DNA from: Streptomyces sp. NBC_00464
Lineage (GTDB): Bacteria; Actinomycetota; Actinomycetes; Streptomycetales; Streptomycetaceae
Direction: 5' to 3'
DNA: 64,000 nucleotides
NCBI RefSeq assembly: GCF_036013915.1
Contig: NZ_CP107899.1
Location: 5,952,001-6,016,000, forward strand
How positions within the stretch are numbered: the first letter of the stretch is position 1; each line of letters opens with the position of its first letter. The position numbers and the translations under genes were made by a program. The notes beneath the pieces are model-generated. The model was not told the DNA's origin. It saw nothing but the letters and a program-made list of their open reading frames with translations, and searched no databases. Below are positions 52,646 to 61,537 of the stretch, one piece after another.

Positions 52646-53743
52646 ATGTCACTTCGCAACCGGCTCACACGCCGCACGCAGATCGCTCTCGTCGGCATCG
52701 CCGCCACAGGCGTCGCGGCCGCAATCGCCGTCATACCCGCAATCGCCGACAGCGACCCCGCACAGCCGGCAACAGCCGCCGCTCAGAACGACACCGACTA
52801 CGGGCCCGAACCCGAAGCCGACAGCAAGCTCGTCACCCAGGCCAACGCCATGACCACCATGGCCACGGCCACACTCTCACCCGACACCATGATCAACCGG
52901 GCCCGCACCTGGCTCACAGCCAACAATGGACGCGCGGTCCCCTACAGCATGGAACGCACCTGGAAGGACGGCTACCGTCAGGACTGCTCAGGCTACGTCT
53001 CCATGGCACTCGGCCTCGGAAAGCCCGGCCTGAACACCGTCGGCCTGGCGGACTCACGCAACGGTGTCACCAAGCGGCTCAGCAGCGTGAGCCAGCTCAA
53101 AAAGGGCGACCTGCTCATCGACTACAGCACCACCGACGGCGACTTCCGCCACGTGGTGATATTCGAGAAATGGGCCAACACCTCCCACAGCTCCTACTGG
53201 GCCTACGAACAGCGCGGCACGTACGGCACCACCCACCGACAGCTCAAGTACGGCATCGGCAGCGACCACTACGACCCCTTCCGCCCGGTCAAGCTCAGCG
53301 GCGGCGGCAGCGGCGGCGGACAACTCCCCGCCCCCAGCGCCTCCTGGCCCACCCTCAAGAGCGGCTCCAAGGGCGCCGACGTGAAGTCCGCCCAGCAACT
53401 CCTGACCGCGCGGGGCTACACCATCGCGGCCGACAGCAGCTACGGCCCGAAGACACGCGCCGCAGTAATCCGATTCCAGAAGTCCCGATCCCTCGCCGCC
53501 GACGGCGTCATCGGCCCGAACACCTGGTCCAAACTGATCACCACCGTGAAGTACGGCCAGTCCGGCCAGGCAGTGAAAGCAGCACAGACACAACTGAAGG
53601 TCTACGGCTACACCATCGCCGTCGACGGCAAGTTCGGCGCCAAGACCAAAGCGGCAGCCACGGCCTTCCAGAAGAACCACCATCTGGCAGTCGACGGCGT
53701 CATCGGCCCGAACACCTGGCGCGCCCTACTCGGCACCCGCTGA
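52646..53743 (+). CDS. secreted NlpC/P60-like hydrolase with two peptidoglycan-binding domains
   Basis: The 365-residue product has a signal peptide (basic start MSLRNRLTRR, hydrophobic 12-34, Ala-rich cleavage region). A papain-like domain has C114 in RQDCSGYVSMALG and H169 in DFRHVVIFEKW. A Gly/Ser linker leads to two PG_binding_1 repeats: GADVKSAQQLLTARGY to DGVIGPNTWSKL, and GQAVKAAQTQLKVYGY to DGVIGPNTWRALLG. It likely cuts or remodels cell-wall peptides outside the cell. ATG 52646 follows GGGGGAACC. The longer frame has no signal sequence. Composition is more balanced than in its neighbours. Confidence 0.88.
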   Translation: MSLRNRLTRRTQIALVGIAATGVAAAIAVIPAIADSDPAQPATAAAQNDTDYGPEPEADSKLVTQANAMTTMATATLSPDTMINRARTWLTANNGRAVPYSMERTWKDGYRQDCSGYVSMALGLGKPGLNTVGLADSRNGVTKRLSSVSQLKKGDLLIDYSTTDGDFRHVVIFEKWANTSHSSYWAYEQRGTYGTTHRQLKYGIGSDHYDPFRPVKLSGGGSGGGQLPAPSASWPTLKSGSKGADVKSAQQLLTARGYTIAADSSYGPKTRAAVIRFQKSRSLAADGVIGPNTWSKLITTVKYGQSGQAVKAAQTQLKVYGYTIAVDGKFGAKTKAAATAFQKNHHLAVDGVIGPNTWRALLGTR

Positions 53744-53767
53744 CACCAGCGGCCCCCGCAACCGCCC

Positions 53768-53809
53768 GACGGCTCCTTCCCGCCGCACCCGCAGCAGGAA
53801 GGAGCCGTC
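53768..53809. terminator. bidirectional terminator between convergent genes
   Basis: GACGGCTCCTTCC and GGAAGGAGCCGTC form a perfect 13-base stem with a 16-base loop, 24 bases after the plus-strand stop and 21 bases beyond the minus-strand stop. Confidence 0.85.
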
Positions 53810-53830
53810 GCCACACACGACGAAAGGAAC

Positions 53831-55654
53831 CTAGAACACCGGCGAACCATCCCGCGTCAGACGCCAGTCCACCGAAGCGAACTCCGCACCATCCACCGAC
53901 CCCTTCGCCTGAACCCACGAAATAATCGTGTTCCGGATCTCCTCCGAATTCGCCCACAACTGCTTCGCAGCCGGCACATGCGGGAAGTTACCCCCACCGC
54001 TCGCCCGGTAGTTGTTCACCGCCAGCACGAACTGCGCCGCAGGATCAATCGCCTTCCCCTCGAACGACAGATTCACAATCCGCGAACCATTCGGCTTCGC
54101 GATATCGATCTCATACGTCAGACCCGACACCGCGTCATAGTTGTAATCCGGAGTATTGCCCGCGTTCGTCAGCTTCGCCGTATCCACCGGAACACCCGCC
54201 GCCGTCTGCACGTAATACCGCGCCGAAAACTCCAGATAATCCCGGATCTGCGCACCCGTCACCAGCCGCGCCTCAAGCGTGTTCTCGAACGGATACAACC
54301 CCGCCGCATCCTTGATCGTCACATTCCCCGCAGGAATCTGCGCCGTACGCGAGAAACACGACGCCTGCGACAACACCGGCAACGCCGCATACTCGCCACC
54401 CGCCAGCGCCGCCTTCACCGTCTCCGCCTGCACGACATTGATCAGATCGATGATCGGCTCGTCCTTCCACGCCGCCTCAGCCGTCGTCATCGCCGCAGTC
54501 GACGTACCGATCACCTGGTTGACGTACGCCACCACCTTCTTGTGCTCGTCCGCCAGCATCCGCGTGATCTTCGGGTCCTCAGCCACCGTGTTCGAGTTCA
54601 ACACCTGCGAACCGGCCTTCTCGACCACCCAGCGACCCTTCTCCCACACCAGATCGAAGTCGAACAACGTCAGCCGCTGACCCCACTTCAACGGCTCGGA
54701 CAGCACAACCTTCTTCCCGGTCTCCTTGTTCTCCACGAAGTACTCGGGAATCTCCAGATGCGCATGACCCACCAGAATCGCATCGATCCCCGGCACCTGC
54801 TCCGCCACCAGACCCGCGGCATTCTCCACATACGGAATCTGATCACCGTACGACGACGTCCCACTGCTCCCCGAATGCGCCGACACGATCACCACATCCG
54901 CACCCATCGAGCGAAGCCGCGGCACATACTTCGCCGCCTGCTCCTCAAGACCCGGGAACACCATCTTCCCGCCCACGTTCGCCTTGTCCCAGATGGCGAT
55001 CCCCGGGTTGGTCAGACCCAGAATCGCGACCTTCACATCCCGGCCGTGCGGCGTACGCAACTTCTTGATCACATACGGAGCGAACGCCGGCCGCAACGTC
55101 TTCGCGTCCAACGCGTTCGCACCCAGCAGCGGAAAATCACACTGCTCCTCGAACTTCCGCAGCACCGGAATGCCGTAGTTGAACTCGTGGTTCCCGAGCG
55201 CCGCAGCGTCATAACCGATCGCGTTCATCGCCTGCGCCATCGGATGCACCGGACCGTGCTTCGCCGTGATCGGATCGATCTTCGCGTAGTAGTACGACAA
55301 CTGCGTGCCCTGGATCGTGTCACCCGCATCGATCATCAGGGTGTTGTGACGGCCCTTCTCCCGACGCACCTGGTCCACCAGCGTCGAGATCTTCGCCAGA
55401 CCGACGTCGTTGTGATCCTTGTCGTCGAACTCCTTGTCCGTGAAGTAGTCCCAGTTGAACGCGTTCCCGTGCAGATCCGTCGTACCCATCACGGTGAACG
55501 AGTACCGCTTCGGCGGACGCCCATGACCGTGCCCGGACCCGTGACCCTGCGCCTCGGCAGGCACCGCCCCGGCACCCACCATGGCCACACCGGCACCGGC
55601 CGCGGCCGATGTCCCCAGGAACGTCCTTCGGTTCAGCGGCATCTCGTCTCCCAC
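53831..55654 (-). CDS. Tat-exported bifunctional metallophosphatase / 5'-nucleotidase
   Basis: The enzyme removes phosphate from extracellular nucleotides (UshA/5'-nucleotidase type). The 607-residue product starts with a Tat signal, NRRTFLGTSAAAGAG, and a cleavable Ala-rich stretch. The metallophosphatase domain has TTDLHGN, DAGDTIQGT, LGNHEFNYG, VIVSAHSGSS and VGHAH. The C-terminal 5'-nucleotidase domain (about 390-600) has FENTLEARLVTG and VNNYRASGGGNFPH. The start is ATG 55654 or 55642. It is alone on the minus strand, with direct repeats upstream. Codons end mostly in G or T, opposite to nearby plus-strand genes. Confidence 0.93.
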   Translation of the reverse strand: MGDEMPLNRRTFLGTSAAAGAGVAMVGAGAVPAEAQGHGSGHGHGRPPKRYSFTVMGTTDLHGNAFNWDYFTDKEFDDKDHNDVGLAKISTLVDQVRREKGRHNTLMIDAGDTIQGTQLSYYYAKIDPITAKHGPVHPMAQAMNAIGYDAAALGNHEFNYGIPVLRKFEEQCDFPLLGANALDAKTLRPAFAPYVIKKLRTPHGRDVKVAILGLTNPGIAIWDKANVGGKMVFPGLEEQAAKYVPRLRSMGADVVIVSAHSGSSGTSSYGDQIPYVENAAGLVAEQVPGIDAILVGHAHLEIPEYFVENKETGKKVVLSEPLKWGQRLTLFDFDLVWEKGRWVVEKAGSQVLNSNTVAEDPKITRMLADEHKKVVAYVNQVIGTSTAAMTTAEAAWKDEPIIDLINVVQAETVKAALAGGEYAALPVLSQASCFSRTAQIPAGNVTIKDAAGLYPFENTLEARLVTGAQIRDYLEFSARYYVQTAAGVPVDTAKLTNAGNTPDYNYDAVSGLTYEIDIAKPNGSRIVNLSFEGKAIDPAAQFVLAVNNYRASGGGNFPHVPAAKQLWANSEEIRNTIISWVQAKGSVDGAEFASVDWRLTRDGSPVF

Positions 55655-55687
55655 ATCTCAGTTCTCTCCGTGCACAGTTCCGTCCGC

Positions 55688-55733
55688 ACACAACGCGCGT
55701 AGACCCCACGCACGCGTACACAACGCGCGTAGA
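55688..55733. promoter_or_regulatory. 16-base direct repeat upstream of the nucleotidase
   Basis: ACACAACGCGCGTAGA occurs at 55688-55703 and again exactly at 55718-55733, a 30-base period (about three helical turns). A related ACGCGT lies between. The position, 34-79 bases before the nucleotidase start, fits an operator. It does not match the known Streptomyces PhoP box. Confidence 0.6.
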
Positions 55734-55848
55734 TAATCACCCACGAACCACACCCGGCAACACCCCCAACAGGTTTCTATTCGATGACCACCCGCCGACG
55801 CCCCCCACGACCGCCGCCACTGTCACACCCGAGTGCCACCCTGAACCC

Positions 55849-56547
55849 ATGACCGACACCACCCAGCCCTACGGCACCCCCGACCAACCCCGCCTCGCCG
55901 TCCGCGGCGAAGCACGCCTCCGCACCGACCCCGAAATCGCCCGCATCGGCATCACCGTCAGCGCCCGCGGCAAAGACCGCCGCACCGCACTCGAAGACCT
56001 CACCCGACGCAACACCACCGTCCTCGACCTCGCCCGCAGCTACGGACCCGCCGTCGAAAAACTCGAAACCGGCGCCCTCTCCATCACCCCCGAACTCCAC
56101 CAACGCGGACGCGACGAGAAAATCCGCGCCTACCACGGCCGCGTCCACATCACCGCCACCCTCAACGACTTCACCGCACTCGGCGAATTCACCACCCGCG
56201 TCGCCGACCTCGACATGACCCGCATCGACGGACCCCGATGGGCCCTGCGCCCCGACTCACCCGCCCACGGCCAAGCCCGCCGCCAAGCCGTCCACGAAGC
56301 CGTCCAACGCGCCCGCGAATACGCCGACGCCGTCGGCGCCCAACTCGCCGCACTCGTCGAACTCGCCGACCTCGGAGCCGAGAACACCACCCCGGCCCCC
56401 TTCGCCCGCGGCGCCTACGGCGGCCCCCCACCCCCGACAGGAGGCGCCGCCCCCGGCGCAGCCCCCGCACTCGACCTCGAACCACAACAACAAACCGTCT
56501 ACGCCCAGGTGAACGCCCGCTTCATCATGACCCCACCAAAACTCTGA
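55849..56547 (+). CDS. SIMPL-domain (DUF541) protein
   Basis: The 232-residue product has the SIMPL pattern: RLAVRGEARLRTDPEIARIGITV at the start, then LETGALSITPEL, and later VHEAVQRAREYADAVGAQL and AQVNARFIM. Relatives are often periplasmic or membrane-associated proteins with no agreed function. This one has no signal peptide, so it should be cytoplasmic. ATG 55849 (MTDTTQPYG). It stands between the nucleotidase promoter region and pyk and is probably its own unit. Confidence 0.83.
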   Translation: MTDTTQPYGTPDQPRLAVRGEARLRTDPEIARIGITVSARGKDRRTALEDLTRRNTTVLDLARSYGPAVEKLETGALSITPELHQRGRDEKIRAYHGRVHITATLNDFTALGEFTTRVADLDMTRIDGPRWALRPDSPAHGQARRQAVHEAVQRAREYADAVGAQLAALVELADLGAENTTPAPFARGAYGGPPPPTGGAAPGAAPALDLEPQQQTVYAQVNARFIMTPPKL

Positions 56548-56661
56548 AAACCCGAACACCGAAACCCCGAACCGAATGCTCATCCGAGCACCCCGCCGCA
56601 CAATTCAACACTTGTCAAAAACCCTTCACCCAAAGGACGTTGACCAGTCATACGCAGCCAA

Positions 56662-56695
56662 TTAACTACCCGTAAGTAAGGTTTAGGCTCACACC
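56662..56695 (+). promoter_or_regulatory. pyk: candidate leaderless pyk promoter
   Basis: TTAACT followed after 16 bases by TAGGCT resembles an HrdB-type promoter. TAGGCT ends six bases before ATG 56696, so transcription would begin at or next to the start codon and give a leaderless mRNA. No ribosome site precedes the ATG, which supports this. Confidence 0.5.
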
Positions 56696-58129
56696 ATGCG
56701 CCGAGCCAAAATCGTATGCACCCTAGGACCCGCAACCGACACATACGACCAGATCAAAGCCCTGGTCGACGCCGGAATGGACATCGCCCGCCTCAACCTC
56801 AGCCACGGCACCTACGCCGAACACGAAGACCGCTACCACCGAGTACGCAAAGCATCCGACGAAGCCGGACGCAGCGTCGGCATCCTCGCCGACCTTCAAG
56901 GCCCGAAGATCCGCCTCGGCCGCTTCCGCGAAGGCCCCGTACTCCTTGAACGCGGCGACGACTTCACCATCACCGTCGAACCCATGGAAGGCGACCGCCA
57001 CACCTGCGGCACCACCTACACCGGCCTCAACGCCGACGTCACCGCCGGCGAACGCATCCTCATCGACGACGGCCGCGTCACCCTCGAAGTCACCGAAGTC
57101 GACGGCCCCCGCGTCCACACCACCGTCATCGAAGGCGGCATGGTCTCCGACCACAAAGGCCTCAACCTCCCAGGCGTCGCCGTCTCCGTCCCCGCACTCT
57201 CCGAAAAAGACATCGAAGACCTCCGCTGGGCCCTGCGCACCGGCGCCGACATCATCGCCCTGTCCTTCGTCCGCAGCGGACGCGACATCGAAGACGTCCA
57301 CCGCATCATGGACGAAGAAGGCCGACGCCTCCCCGTCATCGCCAAGGTCGAAAAACCCCAGGCCGTCGAGAACATCGACGACATCGTCGCCGCCTTCGAC
57401 GGCATCATGGTCGCCCGCGGCGACCTCGGCGTCGAAATGCCCCTGGAACAGGTCCCGATCGTCCAGAAGCGCGCCATCAAACTCGCCAAGCGCAACGCCA
57501 AGCCGGTCATCGTCGCCACCCAGATGCTCGACTCGATGATCGACAACTCCCGACCCACCCGCGCCGAAGCCTCCGACGTCGCCAACGCCGTCATCGACGG
57601 CACCGACGCCGTGATGCTCTCCGGCGAGACCAGCGTCGGCAAGTACCCCATCGAGACGGTCCGCACGATGTCCCGCATCGTCGAAGCGGCAGAGGAAGAC
57701 ATCCTCGCCAAGGGCCTCCCGCCCCTCACCGACCGCAACAAGCCCCGCACCCAGGGCGGCGCGGTCGCCCGCGCGGCAGCGGAGATGGGCGACTTCCTCG
57801 GCGCGAAGTTCCTGGTCGCCTTCACCCAGAGCGGCGACACGGTCAAGCGCCTCTCCCGCTACCGCTCACCCATCCCGCTCCTGGCCTTCACCCCTGACCC
57901 GGCCACCCGCTCCCAGCTGAACCTCACGTGGGGCGTGGAGACGTTCCTGGGTCCGCACGTGGACTCGACGGACGCGATGGTGGCGCAGGTGGACGAGGAA
58001 CTGCTGAAGATCGGCCGCTGCCAGAAGGGCGACGTGGTCGTCATCACGGCAGGCTCCCCGCCGGGCGTCGCAGGCTCGACGAACCTGGTGCGCGTGCACC
58101 ACATCGGCGAGGACGACAGCCCGAAGTAG
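56696..58129 (+). CDS. pyk: pyruvate kinase
   Basis: This glycolytic enzyme transfers phosphate from phosphoenolpyruvate to ADP. The 477-residue product has RAKIVCTLGPAT, DIARLNLSHGTYAEH, ADLQGPKIRLG, the catalytic lysine region VIAKVEKPQAVENID, MVARGDLGVEMP and the C-terminal regulatory domain ending VRVHHIGEDD. The start is ATG 56696, probably leaderless. Codon choice changes inside the gene. The first two thirds use C- and A-ending codons almost only, while the last third uses many G-ending codons, matching a change in strand composition at about 57.6-58.0 kb. Confidence 0.97.
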   Translation: MRRAKIVCTLGPATDTYDQIKALVDAGMDIARLNLSHGTYAEHEDRYHRVRKASDEAGRSVGILADLQGPKIRLGRFREGPVLLERGDDFTITVEPMEGDRHTCGTTYTGLNADVTAGERILIDDGRVTLEVTEVDGPRVHTTVIEGGMVSDHKGLNLPGVAVSVPALSEKDIEDLRWALRTGADIIALSFVRSGRDIEDVHRIMDEEGRRLPVIAKVEKPQAVENIDDIVAAFDGIMVARGDLGVEMPLEQVPIVQKRAIKLAKRNAKPVIVATQMLDSMIDNSRPTRAEASDVANAVIDGTDAVMLSGETSVGKYPIETVRTMSRIVEAAEEDILAKGLPPLTDRNKPRTQGGAVARAAAEMGDFLGAKFLVAFTQSGDTVKRLSRYRSPIPLLAFTPDPATRSQLNLTWGVETFLGPHVDSTDAMVAQVDEELLKIGRCQKGDVVVITAGSPPGVAGSTNLVRVHHIGEDDSPK

Positions 58130-58139
58130 GGCGGCTCGC

Positions 58140-58904
58140 TCAGTATTTCGGCCCGACGTGTGCATCCATGAGGGCTACGGATGCCCGTCGGGCGACGGAG
58201 ATGTTGTACTCCTTGCCCGCGCGGGTGCAGTGCGTCCACTCGATGCCGAGCTTGTCGAGAGTGTCGGTGTAGAGCTGCCGGATGTCGTCCGAGACGTTGG
58301 TGAACCAGTACCGCGGATACTCGTACCGCTTCCGCACGCCGCCGACCATTCTGGTGGTCCAGTTCATGTTCCGGCATCCGTCGGAGTGGATGAGGCCGCG
58401 GATGAAGTCCCAGGGGTGGGCGTCGACGATCTCCTGCTGCCAGGGGGCGAGGGCGATGCGGCGTTCGTGTTTTCTGCCGGGGCCGTGCTGGGGGAAGAGG
58501 CACCACAGATGCTTCGAGTACATCTTCACCTCGTGGCACCCCTTGCGGCGCACCCGGCACACGGAGTTCTCGGGGAAGACGGTGCGCATCGCGCTCTCGC
58601 ACTGGTCCATGAGGCCGGGCCATGAATCGGCGCAGGTGACGGACAGGCTGGGAGTCTTCATGGCTCTGTTCTGGATGATGTGTCCATCGCCGAGGTAGAG
58701 GCCGAGAAGGTACGCGTAGGCGGCTTGGTCCAGCTCGCCGTCACATCGAGGGCAGAGGGAGAGATGGCGGCCGGGACATTCGCCGCGCTTGGCGCGGTCC
58801 ATGTGCTTCCAATAGCTGATCGTGCCTGCCGGTACGTTCAGCTTCCGTGCCACGTCCGCGTTCCGTGCCCCACCCCGGAGGAGGGTGAGAGCTTTCTGTC
58901 GCAT
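58140..58904 (-). CDS. LAGLIDADG-type protein with N-terminal HTH
   Basis: The 254-residue product has an HTH (NADVARKLNVPAGTISYWK) at about 14-32 and a CPRC-containing segment. Two LAGLIDADG-like motifs follow, AAYAYLLGLYLGDGHI and WDFIRGLIHSDGC, each with the acidic residue expected in homing endonucleases. It is free-standing, with no intron or intein. Streptomyces carry many such proteins, sometimes annotated as regulators. I prefer ATG 58904 (MRQKALTLLRGG). ATG 58958 would start directly after the tRNA-Leu terminator. The gene lies tail to tail with pyk, ten bases away. Confidence 0.75.
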   Translation of the reverse strand: MRQKALTLLRGGARNADVARKLNVPAGTISYWKHMDRAKRGECPGRHLSLCPRCDGELDQAAYAYLLGLYLGDGHIIQNRAMKTPSLSVTCADSWPGLMDQCESAMRTVFPENSVCRVRRKGCHEVKMYSKHLWCLFPQHGPGRKHERRIALAPWQQEIVDAHPWDFIRGLIHSDGCRNMNWTTRMVGGVRKRYEYPRYWFTNVSDDIRQLYTDTLDKLGIEWTHCTRAGKEYNISVARRASVALMDAHVGPKY

Positions 58905-58966
58905 TTCCGTTCCGTGGAAGTTCACGCAACCACGATGCGTGATTGGACTCGACTGCATGCAACGAA

Positions 58967-59000
58967 AAGCGGATGTTCACGAGAACGTGAACATCCGCTT
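58967..59000 (-). terminator. tRNA-Leu terminator
   Basis: AAGCGGATGTTCACG and CGTGAACATCCGCTT form a perfect 15-base stem with a four-base loop, followed on the minus strand by TTTT. It begins seven bases after the encoded CCA end of the tRNA. Confidence 0.9.
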
Positions 59001-59007
59001 ACCGGAA

Positions 59008-59094
59008 TGGTGCCGGGTATGGGATTCGAACCCACATGTCCTTTCGGACAGAGGTGTTTGAGACCTCCGCGTCAGCCAATTGCGCCAACCCGGC
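59008..59094 (-). tRNA. tRNA-Leu (anticodon CAA)
   Basis: Read on the minus strand, GCCGGGT begins the acceptor stem and pairs with ACCCGGC at the 3' end, followed by A and an encoded CCA (59008-59010). The anticodon stem GAGGT/ACCTC encloses loop CTCAAAC, so the anticodon is CAA, reading UUG. The long variable arm (TGTCCGAAAGGACA) is the class II feature of tRNA-Leu. The T-arm GGGTTCGAATCCC is standard. Confidence 0.97.
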
Positions 59095-59188
59095 TTGGTA
59101 ACCGGTCAGAAGTGTACCTGGTAACTGAAGCGCACAGCAGGTAGGTAGGCTGCTTCGCAGCAGTACCTGCCCTGAACCAAGGAGCCCC

Positions 59189-59839
59189 GTGACCACCCCC
59201 GAGTCGCCCCAGCCCGCCGCCGACGACGACAAGTCGCACGTCCCGCCGCTGACGACCCGCGTCGTCATCGCCGAGGACGAGGCGCTCATCCGCCTCGACC
59301 TCAAAGAGATGCTCGAAGAAGAGGGGTACTCGGTCGTCGGTGAGGCCGGAGACGGGCAGCAGGCGGTCGAGCTGGCCCGGGAGCACAAGCCGGACCTGGT
59401 CATCCTCGATGTGAAGATGCCGGTCCTCGACGGGATCTCCGCCGCCGAGAAGATCGCGGAGGAGTCCATCGCGCCGGTCCTGATGCTCACCGCGTTCTCG
59501 CAGCGCGACCTCGTGGAGCGGGCCCGGGATGCCGGGGCGATGGCGTACCTCGTGAAGCCGTTCAGCAAGAGCGACGTGGTGCCGGCCATCGAGATGGCGG
59601 TGTCGCGGTTCGCGGAGCTGAAAGCGCTGGAGGGCGAGGTCGCGGACCTGTCGCAGCGGCTGGAGACGCGGAAGCTCGTGGACCGTGCGAAGAGCATTCT
59701 GCAGACGGATTACGGGCTCTCCGAGCCGGCCGCGTTCCGGTGGATCCAGAAGACCTCGATGGACCGGCGGCTGTCGATGCAGCAGCTGGCGGAGGCGTTG
59801 ATCGAGGACGCCGAGGAGAAGAAGCGCGCGGCGGAGTAG
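59189..59839 (+). CDS. ANTAR-domain response regulator
   Basis: The 216-residue product has an N-terminal receiver domain with acidic pocket VVIAEDE, phospho-acceptor D74 (VILDVKMP), MLTAFSQ and the lysine in YLVKPFSK. The C-terminal ANTAR RNA-binding domain is LVDRAKSILQTDYGLSEPAA to LSMQQLAEALI. Such regulators (PdtaR type) act on mRNA hairpins to prevent early termination. GTG 59189 is chosen, following CAAGGAGCC. Its sensor kinase is not adjacent. It lies convergent with the liv operon, separated by a strong terminator. Confidence 0.94.
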   Translation: MTTPESPQPAADDDKSHVPPLTTRVVIAEDEALIRLDLKEMLEEEGYSVVGEAGDGQQAVELAREHKPDLVILDVKMPVLDGISAAEKIAEESIAPVLMLTAFSQRDLVERARDAGAMAYLVKPFSKSDVVPAIEMAVSRFAELKALEGEVADLSQRLETRKLVDRAKSILQTDYGLSEPAAFRWIQKTSMDRRLSMQQLAEALIEDAEEKKRAAE

Positions 59840-59856
59840 CCGTACTCGTACTCGTA

Positions 59857-59905
59857 CGACGAGAAGGCCCGCGCCCCGGACATCCGGGGCGCGGGCCTTC
59901 GTCGT
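59857..59905. terminator. bidirectional terminator between the response regulator and livF
   Basis: A 17-base stem (AAGGCCCGCGCCCCGGA with TCCGGGGCGCGGGCCTT, loop CA) is extended outward by ACGACGA/TCGTCGT. It lies between convergent genes and is one of the strongest hairpins in the window. Confidence 0.9.
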
Positions 59906-59912
59906 ATGTGGG

Positions 59913-60625
59913 TCAGTCCTCGCCGAGGTACGCCTTGCGGACGGACTCGTCGTGGAGGAGGTCCGCTCCGGTGCCGGAGAGGACGATCTTGCCGATCTCC
60001 ATGACGTGGCCCTGGTCCGCGAGGGAGAGGGCGGCCTGGGCGTTCTGCTCGACGAGCAGGATCGTGGTGCCCGAGGCCTTGAGTTCGACGATGGTCTCCA
60101 TGATCTTCTGCATCATGATCGGGGAGAGGCCCATGGAGGGTTCGTCGAGCATGAGCAGTTTGGGCTGGGACATGAGGGCGCGTCCCATGGCGAGCATCTG
60201 CTGTTCGCCGCCCGAGAGGGTTCCGGCGGCCTGCTTCCGGCGTTCCCCGAGGATGGGGAAGAGGTCGTAGGCGCGCTGGATGTCCTTTTCGATGCCTGCC
60301 TTGTCGTTGCGGAGGTAGGCGCCGAGGAGGAGGTTCTCGGTGATCGTCAGCCGGGGGAAGATGTGGCGGCCCTCGGGGGAGTGGGCGAGGCCCAGGGCGA
60401 CGATCTTGTGTGCGGGGATGTTGGTGAGTGGCTTGCCCTCGAAGAGGATGCGTCCGCCGATGGGCTTGAGCAGTCCGGAGAGGGTGCGCAGGGTGGTGGT
60501 TTTGCCGGCGCCGTTGGTGCCGATGAGGGTGACCACCTGGCCGGCGTCGACGGAGAAGGAGATGCCTTTGACGGCTTCGATCTTGCCGTAGGCGACGCGG
60601 AGGTCCTCGACCTCTAGCAGTGCGG

Positions 60626-60629
<4 letters not shown>
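59913..60629 (-). CDS. livF: branched-chain amino acid ABC transporter ATP-binding protein
   Basis: LivF is one of two ATPases that drive uptake of leucine, isoleucine and valine or similar compounds. The 238-residue product has Walker A GTNGAGKTT (37-45), signature LSGGEQQML, Walker B LLMLDEPSMGL and the switch His region VEQNAQAALSLAD, all typical of the family. ATG 60629 overlaps the livG stop (ATGA). It is the last gene of the operon livH-livM-livG-livF. Confidence 0.94.

Positions 60630-61533
<904 letters not shown>

Positions 61534-61537
<4 letters not shown>

Noticed and set aside
47596..53925. 2109-codon plus-strand open frame
   Set aside because: It crosses pepN, the decarboxylase, the hydroxylase and the NlpC-like gene in another phase, and is Arg/Pro/His-rich without domains. 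It is open only because of the C-rich composition.
56680..56692. GTTTAGGCTCAC as an iron box
   Set aside because: It has only half of the palindromic DmdR-type iron box and sits at a -10 position of pyk, so it is better read as a promoter.
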